Source: an uncultured Anaerolineae bacterium
GTDB taxonomy: Bacteria > Chloroflexota > Anaerolineae > Promineifilales > Promineifilaceae
Reading direction: 5' to 3'
Assembly: GCA_905479495.1 (NCBI GenBank)
Contig: CAJQMR010000006.1
Coordinates: forward strand, 62,001-126,000
Length of the DNA stretch: 64,000 nt
Shown here: positions 51,207 through 60,335 of the stretch, piece by piece
How the letters are laid out: every line of letters starts with the position of its first letter
Numbering within the stretch: position 1 is the stretch's first letter
Notes under the pieces: generated by a model
Told to the model about the DNA's origin: nothing
Database searches by the model: none
The model's input: the letters and a program-made list of their open reading frames with translations, nothing else
Translations under genes and position numbers: made by a program

Positions 51207-52820
51207 ATGAAAGAAGATACTGCCCTTATTTTGGTCGTTGATGATAATGAGATCAATCGTGATTTGCTGGTGCACCGCCTGGCGCGAGTGGGTCATAAAG
51301 TAGTTGAGGCTGAAAACGGCCGTGTTGCCCTCGAAAAGCTTGCCACCCATTGCATCGATGTCATTTTGCTAGACATCATGATGCCCGAGATGAGTGGTTT
51401 TGATCTCCTTCCCCTGCTAAAAGCCGATCCGCAAACACAAAACATTCCAGTCATCGTCATCTCATCGGCTGACGATATTGAAAGCATTGTCAAAAGTATC
51501 GAGATGGGCGCTGAGGATTATCTGCCTAAGCCATTTAATGTCCCTCTGCTTAATGCCCGCATCAATGCCAGTCTGGTACGCAAGCGGCTCTATGATCAGG
51601 AAAAAAATCGCTTGCAAGAGATAGCCACCCTGCAAAAAATTGATGCAGAGCTAAACGCAACGTTGGACATCAAACGGGTGATGGAAATTACCCTCAGCTG
51701 GGCGATGCGGCAGGTGGGCGGCGAGGCTGGTCTGATGGGAACATTGACCGATGATCGGCTGCATGTGATCACGTCGCAGGGCTACACTTACGAAATTTAC
51801 GAAGATTCGCCTTTTGTGCTGCTGGACCAGCTGCCGGCGGCACAGCAAGCGCTGAGCTCTGGCGAACTGGCTTATGACGCACAAACAGAACGGGCGGGTT
51901 TGCTGGCCCGCACCCAAAGCCAGATTGTGTTGCCGCTTTATCGGGATACGGCCGTACTGGGCATTCTCTTGCTGGAAAGCACGCAGGCAAATCAGTGGAA
52001 ACCGGGGCAGCTTGCCTTTTTGCAGCGATTGGGCAACCATGCGGCCATCGCTCTGGCCAACGCCCAGCTGGTCGAGGCGATGAAAGTGGCCAATCAGGCC
52101 AAGAGTGAGTTTGTTTCCTTTGTCTCTCACGAACTTAAAATCCCCATGACCTCCATCAAAGGGTATGCCGATTTGCTTCTTTCTGGCAATTTTGGCCCCA
52201 TCAATGAAGCCCAAACCACTTTCCTGGACACCATTCGTAACAATGTGAACCGCATGAGTCGCCTGGTAACCGATCTGACCGATGTGTCCCGACTGGAATC
52301 GGGTCAGCTGCATTTGGAAACACAGCCGATTCAGCTGGCAGATGTGGTTGCGGAAGTGGCTTCCTTGACGCAAGCGCAGATAGAAGAGAAACAGCAGACG
52401 CTGGTACTGACGGTGCCGGACAACCTGCCCGATGTTTGGGCTGATCGCAATCGTTTGGCCCAAATCTTGACCAATTTGGTGAGCAATGCCTATAAATACA
52501 CGCCGGAAAACGGCCGTATCACCATCTTTGCTGAAGAGATGAACAGCGTTAACGAAGATGCCGAAGTGCAGCCGGTCATTCACGTTTCTGTGGCCGACAC
52601 GGGCCTGGGCATCAAGGATGACGAGCAAAAAGCGATTTTTAGCAAGTTTTTCCGGGGCAGCGACGACGAGGCGCTTCAATCGCCGGGAACGGGGCTAGGA
52701 CTAAACATTACGAAGAATTTGGTTGAGCTGCATGACGGCCGTATCTGGTTCGAGAGCAAATACCGCGAAGGCACCACCTTCCACTTCATTATCCCCGTGG
52801 CCAATGGTCACCATGAGTAA
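51207..52820 (+). CDS. Response regulator/histidine kinase: REC-GAF-HisKA-HATPase
   Basis: A 537-aa soluble kinase. The ATG at 51207 directly precedes the receiver domain; earlier in-frame ATGs at 51144 and 51159 lie in the tandem repeat. Domains in order: a REC domain (VVDDNEIN, Asp in VILLDIMMPE, Lys in LPKPFNVP), a coiled linker, and a GAF-like domain (about 150-295, ending AAIALANAQLVEAM). HisKA follows with His in SHELKIPMTSIKG, then HATPase with SNAYKYTPENG, DTGLGI and GTGLGLNI. The N-terminal receiver means its kinase is likely controlled by another kinase; the preceding single REC protein may receive its phosphate. Confidence 0.95.
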   Translation: MKEDTALILVVDDNEINRDLLVHRLARVGHKVVEAENGRVALEKLATHCIDVILLDIMMPEMSGFDLLPLLKADPQTQNIPVIVISSADDIESIVKSIEMGAEDYLPKPFNVPLLNARINASLVRKRLYDQEKNRLQEIATLQKIDAELNATLDIKRVMEITLSWAMRQVGGEAGLMGTLTDDRLHVITSQGYTYEIYEDSPFVLLDQLPAAQQALSSGELAYDAQTERAGLLARTQSQIVLPLYRDTAVLGILLLESTQANQWKPGQLAFLQRLGNHAAIALANAQLVEAMKVANQAKSEFVSFVSHELKIPMTSIKGYADLLLSGNFGPINEAQTTFLDTIRNNVNRMSRLVTDLTDVSRLESGQLHLETQPIQLADVVAEVASLTQAQIEEKQQTLVLTVPDNLPDVWADRNRLAQILTNLVSNAYKYTPENGRITIFAEEMNSVNEDAEVQPVIHVSVADTGLGIKDDEQKAIFSKFFRGSDDEALQSPGTGLGLNITKNLVELHDGRIWFESKYREGTTFHFIIPVANGHHE

Positions 52821-52843
52821 TTGTGAATTGTTAACTGATGAAT

Positions 52844-52914
52844 TGTCATTCCCGCGAATGCGGGAATCCATTTCCTGGCAAGGCTTGTGGATGCCCGCCT
52901 GCACGGGCATGACA
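52844..52914. repeat. MITE-like element with TGTCAT/ATGACA ends
   Basis: A 71-bp element begins TGTCATTCCCGCGAATGCGGG (itself a hairpin) and ends CCTGCACGGGCATGACA. The ends match those at 2493-2625. It lies between convergent genes. Confidence 0.65.
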
Positions 52915-52926
52915 GTTGAAGTTAAA

Positions 52927-53190
52927 TTATGTAGCAAAGGCCAGCAAGTTAAAGAAGTAAGAGAGCAGACCAACAAAACCGCCAATCAATAAAACAGTAG
53001 CAAACAAATAAGAAAGCCACTTGGAAACGGCCGATCTGGCCCAGCCTTTCGGTGCCAAAAATCGCTGGCGATTTTGCCGCTCCCAAAAATCATCCCAGCG
53101 TTGCCGATGTCGCAAAATTTGATAAGCCATGAAGCACCCTGCCCCAAACGCAACACTTGAGAAAAACAGTCCCGAAACAGCCTCAACCAT
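52927..53190 (-). CDS. Small membrane protein, 87 aa
   Basis: An unrecognised small protein with two hydrophobic segments: residues about 3-20 (AVSGLFFSSVAFGAGCFMAY) and about 60-82 (WLSYLFATVLLIGGFVGLL). The ATG at 53190 follows GGGGAG. Frames extending further upstream are read from a spacer repeat (53200-53238) and are rejected. A basic loop (LRHRQRWDDFWERQNRQR) lies between the helices. It is downstream of the giant TPR gene on the same strand, separated by 46 bases, so it may belong to the same operon. Confidence 0.65.
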   Translation of the reverse strand: MVEAVSGLFFSSVAFGAGCFMAYQILRHRQRWDDFWERQNRQRFLAPKGWARSAVSKWLSYLFATVLLIGGFVGLLSYFFNLLAFAT

Positions 53191-53236
53191 ATGCTCCCCA
53201 ACTAACAATTTACCGTTAACAATTAACCATTTACTA

Positions 53237-56200
53237 TTACTCCGCTTCATCCAAATCTTCCAAAATGGCCCCGCCAAAGGGAGCTAGCTCTGGCTGGATG
53301 GCCAGCAGATTTTCCAGATCGGTGCGGGCACGGCCGAGTTGGGCATCATTGCCCTCATAACGAGTGAGCAGGGTAATGCCAGCGGCGTACGCTTCTTCTG
53401 CCAATTGGAATTCCTCCAGGCGCAATGCTGTCAACCCCACTTTGAAGACGGTTTCTGTTAAATCATTCAGCGCATTTTCGCTGTCAGGTTGGATGAGCTG
53501 GGCCGCTTGCAAATAATCAGCCAGCGCCTCCTGGTAACTGGCTTCTGCGTAGCGCGTGTCGCCGCGCCGCAGGTAGTGCCAGCCCAAATTGGCATCCACA
53601 AAGAAGTCGCGCCAGGTCTGGTGCTCCTCTGGATTTAGCTCGTAGGCGCGTTCCACATCGGCGATGATTTGGGTGTAGACGCGAGCGGCGTTGTTTTCCC
53701 AGCCGGGTTGGGCGGAGAACATGTTTTGCACAAAGCGGAAGCCGTACTCGGCCCGGTAGCGCCAATATAAATCAGGGCGTTCTAGATCAGTTACGGCCGT
53801 TCTCACCCCACCAAACAACGGCCAGTAAATATTTTGCATGGCCACATCAGGGTAGCTCAACTGATACGCCGCCAGATTGGCCCCTGCTGCCCGCACCACC
53901 ACAATATTTTCGGTCGCTGTGGCCAGCTCTAGCCCCAAATTGCCCAGCAACGCTGCCCGCTGCCACTGCCTATCCAGCAGTGCTGCCTGGGCCAGAGCAA
54001 ACGCCGTTTCCGCATCGTCAATCTTTGCCGGATCCACTTCCAGATCGGTGCTGCGCAGCAAGGTCAGCAAAGTCGTTGCGTCCACCTCAGCCCGGTCGGC
54101 AAGTTGGATCAGATCTGCCTGGGCCAGCAGAACGGCGGTACCATCATTCTCGGCTACGGCGCGCTGGAGTCCTTCTTGGTACCACATCTCTGCCTGCGCA
54201 ACATTGCCTAAGGCCACGCTGGCCAAACCTGCCTTGAACGGTGCGCGCACCACCTCTGGGGCGCGAGTAGCCACCAACTCGTAGTAACCCAGCGCGATAT
54301 CATATTCTTCATTGGCAAAGCGATTGTCTCCTTGCGCCAGTGAGCCATCCACGGCGCGCGGATAGATCAGTTCGCGCCAGCGATTGGGCTGATAATCGGC
54401 GAAATCAACCGGGTTGAGCGCCAGGGCCATGTCGGTATCGTCCAGGGCGTCGAAGAGCCAGGCGCGGGCCGAGGGGCCAGTGCCTGCGGGCAGATTGAGC
54501 CAGATGGCATAGGCGGTGCGCCCGCGTACGTGCCAGTAGCGAGCTTCATCGGGATTCAGTTCAATGGCGGCGCTGTAGCTATCGATGGTGGCTTTGAGCA
54601 CTTCCACCAAATCATAGCCGGGGCAGCTGCGCAACAAATATTGCACTCGTGCCAATGATTGGTAGGTCTCGGCCTCGTCTGTTGGGGCACGGCCAGGCAG
54701 GGAGAGGGCCGTTTGGAAGTTTTCGATGGCCAGTTGCAGCTCGGCAGCGGAGGCCAGCTTTTGTTCTTCGCTAAGTTCAGCATCGGCGCAGCGATCCTGG
54801 GCCAGGGTGCCCTGATCATCTTGCAGCATCCCCAACCGCCAATGCAGCGTGCCTAATGAGAGGTAAATGGTGGGTTCTTCGGGAACGAGTTCGGCCGTTT
54901 TTTGCCAGGCGTCTAACGCTTTGTCGTACTCACGCAAGGAGTAGTAGCTAAAGCCTAATCCTAAATACGCTTCATCGGAGCGGTCGTTGAGGGAAACGGC
55001 CGTTTCAAACCGTTCCACCGCGGCCTCAAACCGATTTTGTCCGTAGGCCAGCCAACCCAGCCCGGTCCACGCTTGAACCTGGCTTTGCAGGTCCAGCGCC
55101 CGCTCACCACTGATTTCTAATGCGGCCTGATAATTTGTTTCAGCGGCAGTCGCATCCCCCAGGATGTGGTAGGTAACGCCGCGCCACAAGGGATAGTAGG
55201 CATTGTTGGGCTGGGTGGCGATGAGCTGCCCTTGTTCTTTGAGAATGGTTTGGAAATCGGGGTCCTCGACATCGGCTTGTGTGCTGGCTCCCAGGCGGGC
55301 CAGATTGCGGCTGGCCAGCAGCTGCGTGGTGCTGGCAAAGGAAATAAGCTGATCATAATCGTCCAGGGCAGCCTCAAAATCTCCCAGCTGCATGTAGATG
55401 GCAGCCCGATTCGACAATGCCTGGAACCAGACGGATTGGGTGGGCCGCAAAATGGGGGCCAGCAGCCGTACGGCCGCTCGAGTGTCTACCACGCCCAAAA
55501 CTTTACGTTGGGCAATGTCGATGGCGCGGGTGTAGGTGGTGAGTGCGTCTTTGGCCAGGATAACGGCGGGTTCTTGCTCCTGTTCCAGCAGTGAGCGGTC
55601 GCGCAGGCTGTTGCCCACAATCAAAAAGTGATAGCTGCCTACCTCCCGCAACAGGTGACCGCCCATCACAAAAAAGGTGAACACGGCGATGAGCAATGAA
55701 ACCAACCGCAGCCAGGCGGAATACGCGCGTGGTTTGTTGGGCCAGATGCGCGTCTGCCAGATGGCCCGGGTCGCGCCACCAATCATCAGCAAAATGCCCA
55801 GCGAGGGGTAAATATCGGGCATGGTGAACCAGGGGAAGAAGAGGGAGCCAAGCCGCAGCACCAGCAGCACCAGACCGGCCAGCCCGATCCATTCGGCCAA
55901 TCGGCTGTGTTGGAACATGTGGTGGCGAATTTGCAACGGCCGTAACACAAAGGCCCACAGTGGCGGCACAAACAATCCCAAATAAAGATAGGGGTATAAA
56001 TCTGCCAGGCTGTAGGGCGTGCCGGGAAAATCGAAGTTGAGCAGGGTGGGGAAGCGGCTGCCCAGCAGGGCCAAAACGGTGAGCAGGGCGGCAGTGCCAA
56101 TGTACCAGACCCCCATTCGACTATACACCAGACGATAGCTCCAATCTTGCTGGGGCAGCGCAGCGGGCAGGTAGCCAATGATGCGCTGGCGCACGGTTTC

Positions 56201-58477
56201 GTAACGAGCTGTACTGCCAGGCACAATAAGCTGGTCACTGTCGCTGTTCAGGGCAAAATTGGAATCATCTGCCAACGGCTCACGAATGAGCTTTAGATCG
56301 GCGATAATCATCCTGGTGGCATCTTGCCAGGCGATTTGCTCATCGTTGACCCACAACCCCTGGCTGTCCAGGCGCACGCGTCCCCGCCCGGCACGCTGCA
56401 AGGTGCTCAATGGCGTAAAGACGAGCGCAGCAATTCCCACCAGGGTAGACAGCAAAACATAGCCGAGCAGCATGCCGATCCCAAGCTGTAGCGCCACACC
56501 GGTATCTGTTGAGGGGATGGCGTTGACGGTAAGTCCGGCGTCGGCAATGGCGGGACGGAACTGGAAGGGTGCGGCCGTATTGCTTACAGCGGGTGCCTCT
56601 GACTCAATTTCAGCTTCAGGATTGGCCTGCGTCGCGTCGATCTCCTGGAAGATAAGCGCTGGCCACAGCACAAATTCGCGCCCCTTAAAGGTGATAGCGG
56701 GCGAAACCAGGCTGCCGGTATCCAGCCGGATGGTGTAGAGGGGCAGTATAAAAATGAGGATCGAGAGGAGAATGAAAACGGCGTGGCGGAAGAGCACGGT
56801 GGCCGGATGGCGGTAGTGGATGGGGTAGGTGTAGTTGGAAACGGCCGTTGCTACCCGTTGTGCCGCTTCCTGCTGGTTTTCATCCAAATGGTCATCGTGG
56901 GCGATGGTATGCAGCCGGTCAGCAATTTCCGTGACCCAGAGTTCATCATTTTGCTGCTGGTACAGGCCAAGCGCTCGTTCAAACTGGAGGATGGCTTCTT
57001 GGACTTCATGGCTGTCTGTGGGCGCCATGCCTAAATGGGATTCGGCCAGCAGCACACGGGCGCGGGCCTCCAGAGCATCATCTTCATATTGGCGGATTTC
57101 TGGTAAGGCTTCGGCAGCGTAATGGTGGGCCGCTTCTGGTTGGCGTTGGCCGAGCAGCGCCTCAGCCAATCCTAGATTGACGGAAAGTCGGCGATAGCTG
57201 CCTAGCGGGGCTTCATCTTCAGCCAGCAACCGGCGGAACAGAATTTCGGCCTGTTGGTTATCGTCCAATCCCAGATAAAGGTAGGCGAGCTTTTCATCGG
57301 CAGCGACGGCTTCGGTTAGCTCGCCGTACTGTTCCAACAGCGTATCGGCCTGTTTGTACTGGTGTGCCCCGCTGACAAACAGGCGGGCTACGATCCAGTC
57401 TAAATCGAGCAGCGTAGGCCAAAAGCGAGGGTGCCAGACGCGCCGCCCCAGGTAAAAACTCATGTAAACCAGCAGGGGGAGTGAAAGCAAAAAGATAGCA
57501 AAATCGCGCAGCTGGTGCAGCCGATTGAGTAGCTCTGGCAGGATGAGTGGATTGTGCTCGCGGGTGGCTTCGGCCAGCCCAACGTAGGCATCGCCCAGGG
57601 CCAGCTTGGTGTAGGCGCGTTCAATTTGGATGCGGCGTTGGTCGGTGGCTCCGCTGATGACTTCTGGTTGGGATACGGCCGTTGCCTCCCCATCTTGTAA
57701 ACGTTCTTCTTCTCCCTCAAACAGGGTCAACGTTTCTTCATACGCCTCAATCGCTTCCACAAACTGCCCCAGCTGCGCCAGCGATTCACCATAGGCGCGG
57801 GTAACGTAGGGCAGCAGCAGCGGCGAGAGGGTGGGCTTGGCCCGCAAGGTTTCTAGCGTGGCCAGACTGCTGGGCCACAAGCCGCGCAGCTGGTTGACTC
57901 TGGCCCACATGTGGCGCAGTAAATCATCCAGCAGCTCCAAATCTTGCTTGAGCACGGCGAGGTAAAAGCGGGCGTCTGTCACGGTGTCTAGCAGCCGTTC
58001 AATTTCCGTAATTTGCCGCTCTTTGTGGTAAAGGCGGAAGCTGTCGATGAGATAGTTGATGCCAGCGGTTTGATCTACAAAAAGCAGGTGGTACAAAATG
58101 AGGCGGCGCTGCTGCTGTGGATTGGGTTCGGGGGCATTTTCCCAGTAGGTGAGGGCGCGCTGATGAGCGGTTAGGTAAGCGATGCGGTCGCGGGCAATCC
58201 AGCGGCGCTGCAAAAAGACGCGCTCGTCGGGGCGGATGGCGTAGGTGGTGGTTTCGTCCTCAACGGCGGAAAGTGTGCGCACAAAAGAATAGCGCAGCAG
58301 GCGTTCGATGAGGCCTTCGTTACGGCCGTCTTCAATCTGGCGCATGGCGGCAAACAAATCCGCATCAAACCAAACCGGCACGGCGGCCAGGTACAGCGCC
58401 TCCGCCATCATCGGATGCACTTCATCCAAGATGCGGTCCAGGTAAGCTGTGGTTGTGGCGGTAATGTCGCTGCTCAT
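53237..58477 (-). CDS. Giant TPR-repeat membrane protein
   Basis: A 1746-aa protein. The N-terminal ~330 residues are helical and include TPR-like units (FVEAIEAYEETLTLFEG). A hydrophobic helix near 330-348 follows, then more TPR units (AYLYLGLDDNQQAEILFRRLL), and a membrane block between about 560 and 960 with several helices. The C-terminal ~700 residues carry many TPRs (YLQLGDFEAALDDYDQLI, AYLGLGFSYYSLREYDKALDAW, near 1040-1200 and on to the end). TPRs mediate protein contacts. The upstream ATPase gene is 112 bases away on the same strand, so the two may work together as a sensor/scaffold and NTPase. Function unknown. Confidence 0.82.
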   Translation of the reverse strand: MSSDITATTTAYLDRILDEVHPMMAEALYLAAVPVWFDADLFAAMRQIEDGRNEGLIERLLRYSFVRTLSAVEDETTTYAIRPDERVFLQRRWIARDRIAYLTAHQRALTYWENAPEPNPQQQRRLILYHLLFVDQTAGINYLIDSFRLYHKERQITEIERLLDTVTDARFYLAVLKQDLELLDDLLRHMWARVNQLRGLWPSSLATLETLRAKPTLSPLLLPYVTRAYGESLAQLGQFVEAIEAYEETLTLFEGEEERLQDGEATAVSQPEVISGATDQRRIQIERAYTKLALGDAYVGLAEATREHNPLILPELLNRLHQLRDFAIFLLSLPLLVYMSFYLGRRVWHPRFWPTLLDLDWIVARLFVSGAHQYKQADTLLEQYGELTEAVAADEKLAYLYLGLDDNQQAEILFRRLLAEDEAPLGSYRRLSVNLGLAEALLGQRQPEAAHHYAAEALPEIRQYEDDALEARARVLLAESHLGMAPTDSHEVQEAILQFERALGLYQQQNDELWVTEIADRLHTIAHDDHLDENQQEAAQRVATAVSNYTYPIHYRHPATVLFRHAVFILLSILIFILPLYTIRLDTGSLVSPAITFKGREFVLWPALIFQEIDATQANPEAEIESEAPAVSNTAAPFQFRPAIADAGLTVNAIPSTDTGVALQLGIGMLLGYVLLSTLVGIAALVFTPLSTLQRAGRGRVRLDSQGLWVNDEQIAWQDATRMIIADLKLIREPLADDSNFALNSDSDQLIVPGSTARYETVRQRIIGYLPAALPQQDWSYRLVYSRMGVWYIGTAALLTVLALLGSRFPTLLNFDFPGTPYSLADLYPYLYLGLFVPPLWAFVLRPLQIRHHMFQHSRLAEWIGLAGLVLLVLRLGSLFFPWFTMPDIYPSLGILLMIGGATRAIWQTRIWPNKPRAYSAWLRLVSLLIAVFTFFVMGGHLLREVGSYHFLIVGNSLRDRSLLEQEQEPAVILAKDALTTYTRAIDIAQRKVLGVVDTRAAVRLLAPILRPTQSVWFQALSNRAAIYMQLGDFEAALDDYDQLISFASTTQLLASRNLARLGASTQADVEDPDFQTILKEQGQLIATQPNNAYYPLWRGVTYHILGDATAAETNYQAALEISGERALDLQSQVQAWTGLGWLAYGQNRFEAAVERFETAVSLNDRSDEAYLGLGFSYYSLREYDKALDAWQKTAELVPEEPTIYLSLGTLHWRLGMLQDDQGTLAQDRCADAELSEEQKLASAAELQLAIENFQTALSLPGRAPTDEAETYQSLARVQYLLRSCPGYDLVEVLKATIDSYSAAIELNPDEARYWHVRGRTAYAIWLNLPAGTGPSARAWLFDALDDTDMALALNPVDFADYQPNRWRELIYPRAVDGSLAQGDNRFANEEYDIALGYYELVATRAPEVVRAPFKAGLASVALGNVAQAEMWYQEGLQRAVAENDGTAVLLAQADLIQLADRAEVDATTLLTLLRSTDLEVDPAKIDDAETAFALAQAALLDRQWQRAALLGNLGLELATATENIVVVRAAGANLAAYQLSYPDVAMQNIYWPLFGGVRTAVTDLERPDLYWRYRAEYGFRFVQNMFSAQPGWENNAARVYTQIIADVERAYELNPEEHQTWRDFFVDANLGWHYLRRGDTRYAEASYQEALADYLQAAQLIQPDSENALNDLTETVFKVGLTALRLEEFQLAEEAYAAGITLLTRYEGNDAQLGRARTDLENLLAIQPELAPFGGAILEDLDEAE

Positions 58478-58485
58478 AGATTAAA

Positions 58486-58582
58486 AAAACCTGACAGGTT
58501 TACAAAACAGTCTAATAGTTAATCAATTTCGCTTTTCAAGATACCATTCCTGTCCAGGTAATTAGTAAACCTGTCAGGTTTA
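58486..58582. repeat. Element bounded by AACCTGACAGGTT palindromes
   Basis: AACCTGACAGGTT (58488-58500) and AACCTGTCAGGTT (58568-58580) lie at the two ends of a 97-bp spacer. Each is a near-palindrome and the two are complementary, so the spacer folds on itself. It lies between the ATPase and TPR genes and may influence their relative expression. Confidence 0.7.
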
Positions 58583-58589
58583 GTTTGGC

Positions 58590-59690
58590 TCAAAGATCAT
58601 TAAAAAAGTCGTCATCAGCGCTGGTAGTGGCCATAGCGTGGTCGGCCATCATGGCCAGTGCCCCAGGTACGCCGCCGCTGGTAACCACGATGGTGCGCCA
58701 ATCCAGCCCCAGGGATACTTTGCGCCGCTCTTCAAAATATTCGCGTACGATGTCTTCATCGAACGGTTCCAGTCGGGTCTGCACCAACAGATTGCTCATG
58801 TTCAGCTCGCTCAGGTCAGGCGTTTGTCGTCCGGTGACGATGATGACCAGTTCGCTGAGGTGACTGTCGCGCAGCCGGGCGAGCAGTTCTTGCCGCAGCC
58901 AGCGGTCCGCATCGGGCTTAATCGCTTCGTAGGAGTCGAACAGCAGCACCACCGGGGCACGGTCAGCCACCAGGGCGGTGAGAGCGGCAAAAAAGGCGTC
59001 GTTGATCTGGCGTTCGACGCGACTTTGGTCAGCGGCGCTGTCCGTGTGCAGGATGCCCATGTTGTCTTCGGTAATGGCCATGTCGGTGGGTTGCTCGGAA
59101 ACGGCCGTTCCCACCTTGTACGCATCCAGTCCATCCCACCAATCTAAATGCTTGCGCAGTTCGGCGCAGCGGCTGATGAGCATGGTGAGCAGCTGGCGAC
59201 GCTGACAATAAGCCACCAGCGAGCCAGCTCTGGCAGAAAGTGTTTCGCCGCTTATCTCTTCATAATTGATGGTGATGTCCATACAGATGCTGCGAATTTC
59301 ATCCAGGCTAAAGCTGGTAACGATGTTTTGGCGCAAGAGGCCCAGGCCAGAAACGGCACCAATTGGCGCATCGCTGTAGCTGTTGATAATTTCGTTAAGC
59401 TGGTTGAAATAGGCGGACTGGTTGAGCTGCTGCCGGATGAGGCGCACCAGCCCCAAAAAGTCGTGGTGGTCCTGCCGGGGATTGCGAAAATCGACGTAGA
59501 CAGCCGGCAAATCGACGGTGGGTTCCTGGCAGTGGTGCTGCATCCGCCCCGCCAGCCAGGTTTTGCCCATGTCCTTGGTGGCCTGGATGAGCATCACCGC
59601 CTGCCGCGTCTCGGGCCGCAGCAGCTTTTGAAAGCCGAGGAATTTGCGTTCCTGGTTGACAAAAAGGGCAGGGTTGTAAATATTGCTCAT
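58590..59690 (-). CDS. STAND-like ATPase with internal effector-associated domain (EAD)
   Basis: A 366-aa protein; the ATG at 59690 (MSNIYNPALF) is preferred because the frame upstream is read from a repeat. A degenerate P-loop QATKDMGKTW (36-45), a Walker B VVLLFDSYEA (247-256) and IIVTGRQ (283-289) mark an AAA/STAND-like ATPase. Inserted at 118-184 is a helical domain (SFSLDEIRSICMDITINYEE within 126-145) with the same pattern as the EAD of the TIR-like protein at 42890. This domain would recruit a partner carrying the same fold. The downstream giant TPR gene is probably its partner in the pathway. Confidence 0.8.
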   Translation of the reverse strand: MSNIYNPALFVNQERKFLGFQKLLRPETRQAVMLIQATKDMGKTWLAGRMQHHCQEPTVDLPAVYVDFRNPRQDHHDFLGLVRLIRQQLNQSAYFNQLNEIINSYSDAPIGAVSGLGLLRQNIVTSFSLDEIRSICMDITINYEEISGETLSARAGSLVAYCQRRQLLTMLISRCAELRKHLDWWDGLDAYKVGTAVSEQPTDMAITEDNMGILHTDSAADQSRVERQINDAFFAALTALVADRAPVVLLFDSYEAIKPDADRWLRQELLARLRDSHLSELVIIVTGRQTPDLSELNMSNLLVQTRLEPFDEDIVREYFEERRKVSLGLDWRTIVVTSGGVPGALAMMADHAMATTSADDDFFNDL

Positions 59691-59736
59691 AAACTTCTGC
59701 GAATATGTGGAACCAACTCTGAAACAGTTCCTGTTT

Positions 59737-59804
59737 GGGAGATTAGAGACTGGAGATTGGAGACTAGAGACTGGCAATATCCAAACTCTAGTCTTGAGTC
59801 TCCC
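59737..59804. repeat. Inverted repeat of the GGAGATTGGAGA family
   Basis: GGGAGATTAGAGACTGGAGA and its approximate complement CTCTAGTCTTGAGTCTCCC form an imperfect hairpin directly upstream of the ATPase gene; it overlaps any longer reading of that gene. Confidence 0.8.
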
Positions 59805-59909
59805 TGAAATCGCTTTGTAGGTGCGATGTTAGCGTAATCTTTAGTACGGGTCACATTGTAACATTCCCCTTGGCACGGGTAAAGTTAGAAGTTTATGTAA
59901 ATTAGTTGT

Positions 59910-59942
59910 AGATTGGTCCAATCTGCCAGATTGGACCAATCT
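59910..59942. repeat. Perfect 15-bp hairpin
   Basis: AGATTGGTCCAATCT and AGATTGGACCAATCT are exact complements across a 3-base loop. No T-run follows. The spacer 59805-60051 otherwise holds one ACGGCCGT copy and no gene. Confidence 0.65.
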
Positions 59943-60051
59943 TGAGGTGGGGTATGTTAGAATTGTACGGCCGTATTAAATAAGCTGATAATCAGTTTTG
60001 CCCGTTACAAAATGCAGCCTTCGAAAATATTGATTGGGTCAGGCAAGTTAA

Positions 60052-60306
60052 ATGATCGATTTTATTCTATTCATCCTACTTGGAGCATATTTGATTTATT
60101 CAGCTTATATTTGCTGGTGGAAGCCCGAAACTTTAGAGAAGTTTTTGAGAAATATATATACAGATTCATGGCCAGCGGCTAAAGCAATTGTCTCGTCAAT
60201 GGTTATGTTTTGGTTCGTTAGAATCGTGACCTTATTAACACTCATCGCCTATCTATTTGGCTTGGTAGCTCGAATTTGGAGTTTACTCGTGCGGAGTTCA
60301 CCGTAA
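60052..60306 (+). CDS. Small membrane protein, 84 aa
   Basis: An unrecognised protein with an N-terminal helix (FILFILLGAYLIYSAYICWW) and a second hydrophobic region (AIVSSMVMFWFVRIVTLLTLIAYLFGLVARIW). A short charged loop (KPETLEKFLRNIY) lies between. The ribosome site is weak (AGTTAA). AT content is higher than its neighbours and no ACGGCCGT is present. It is convergent with the rhomboid gene. Confidence 0.55.
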   Translation: MIDFILFILLGAYLIYSAYICWWKPETLEKFLRNIYTDSWPAAKAIVSSMVMFWFVRIVTLLTLIAYLFGLVARIWSLLVRSSP

Positions 60307-60335
60307 AAACGCCATGCTGTTAACAAACGATCCTT

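Noticed and set aside
51651..52679. 342-codon frame opposite the hybrid kinase
   Set aside because: Shadow of a gene with complete GAF, HisKA and HATPase motifs; the opposite frame shows no domain.
59691..59777. Longer N-terminus of the EAD-containing ATPase
   Set aside because: The extra residues (SSLQSPVSNLP) are the translation of a dispersed repeat; the ATPase fold begins at MSNIYNPALF.
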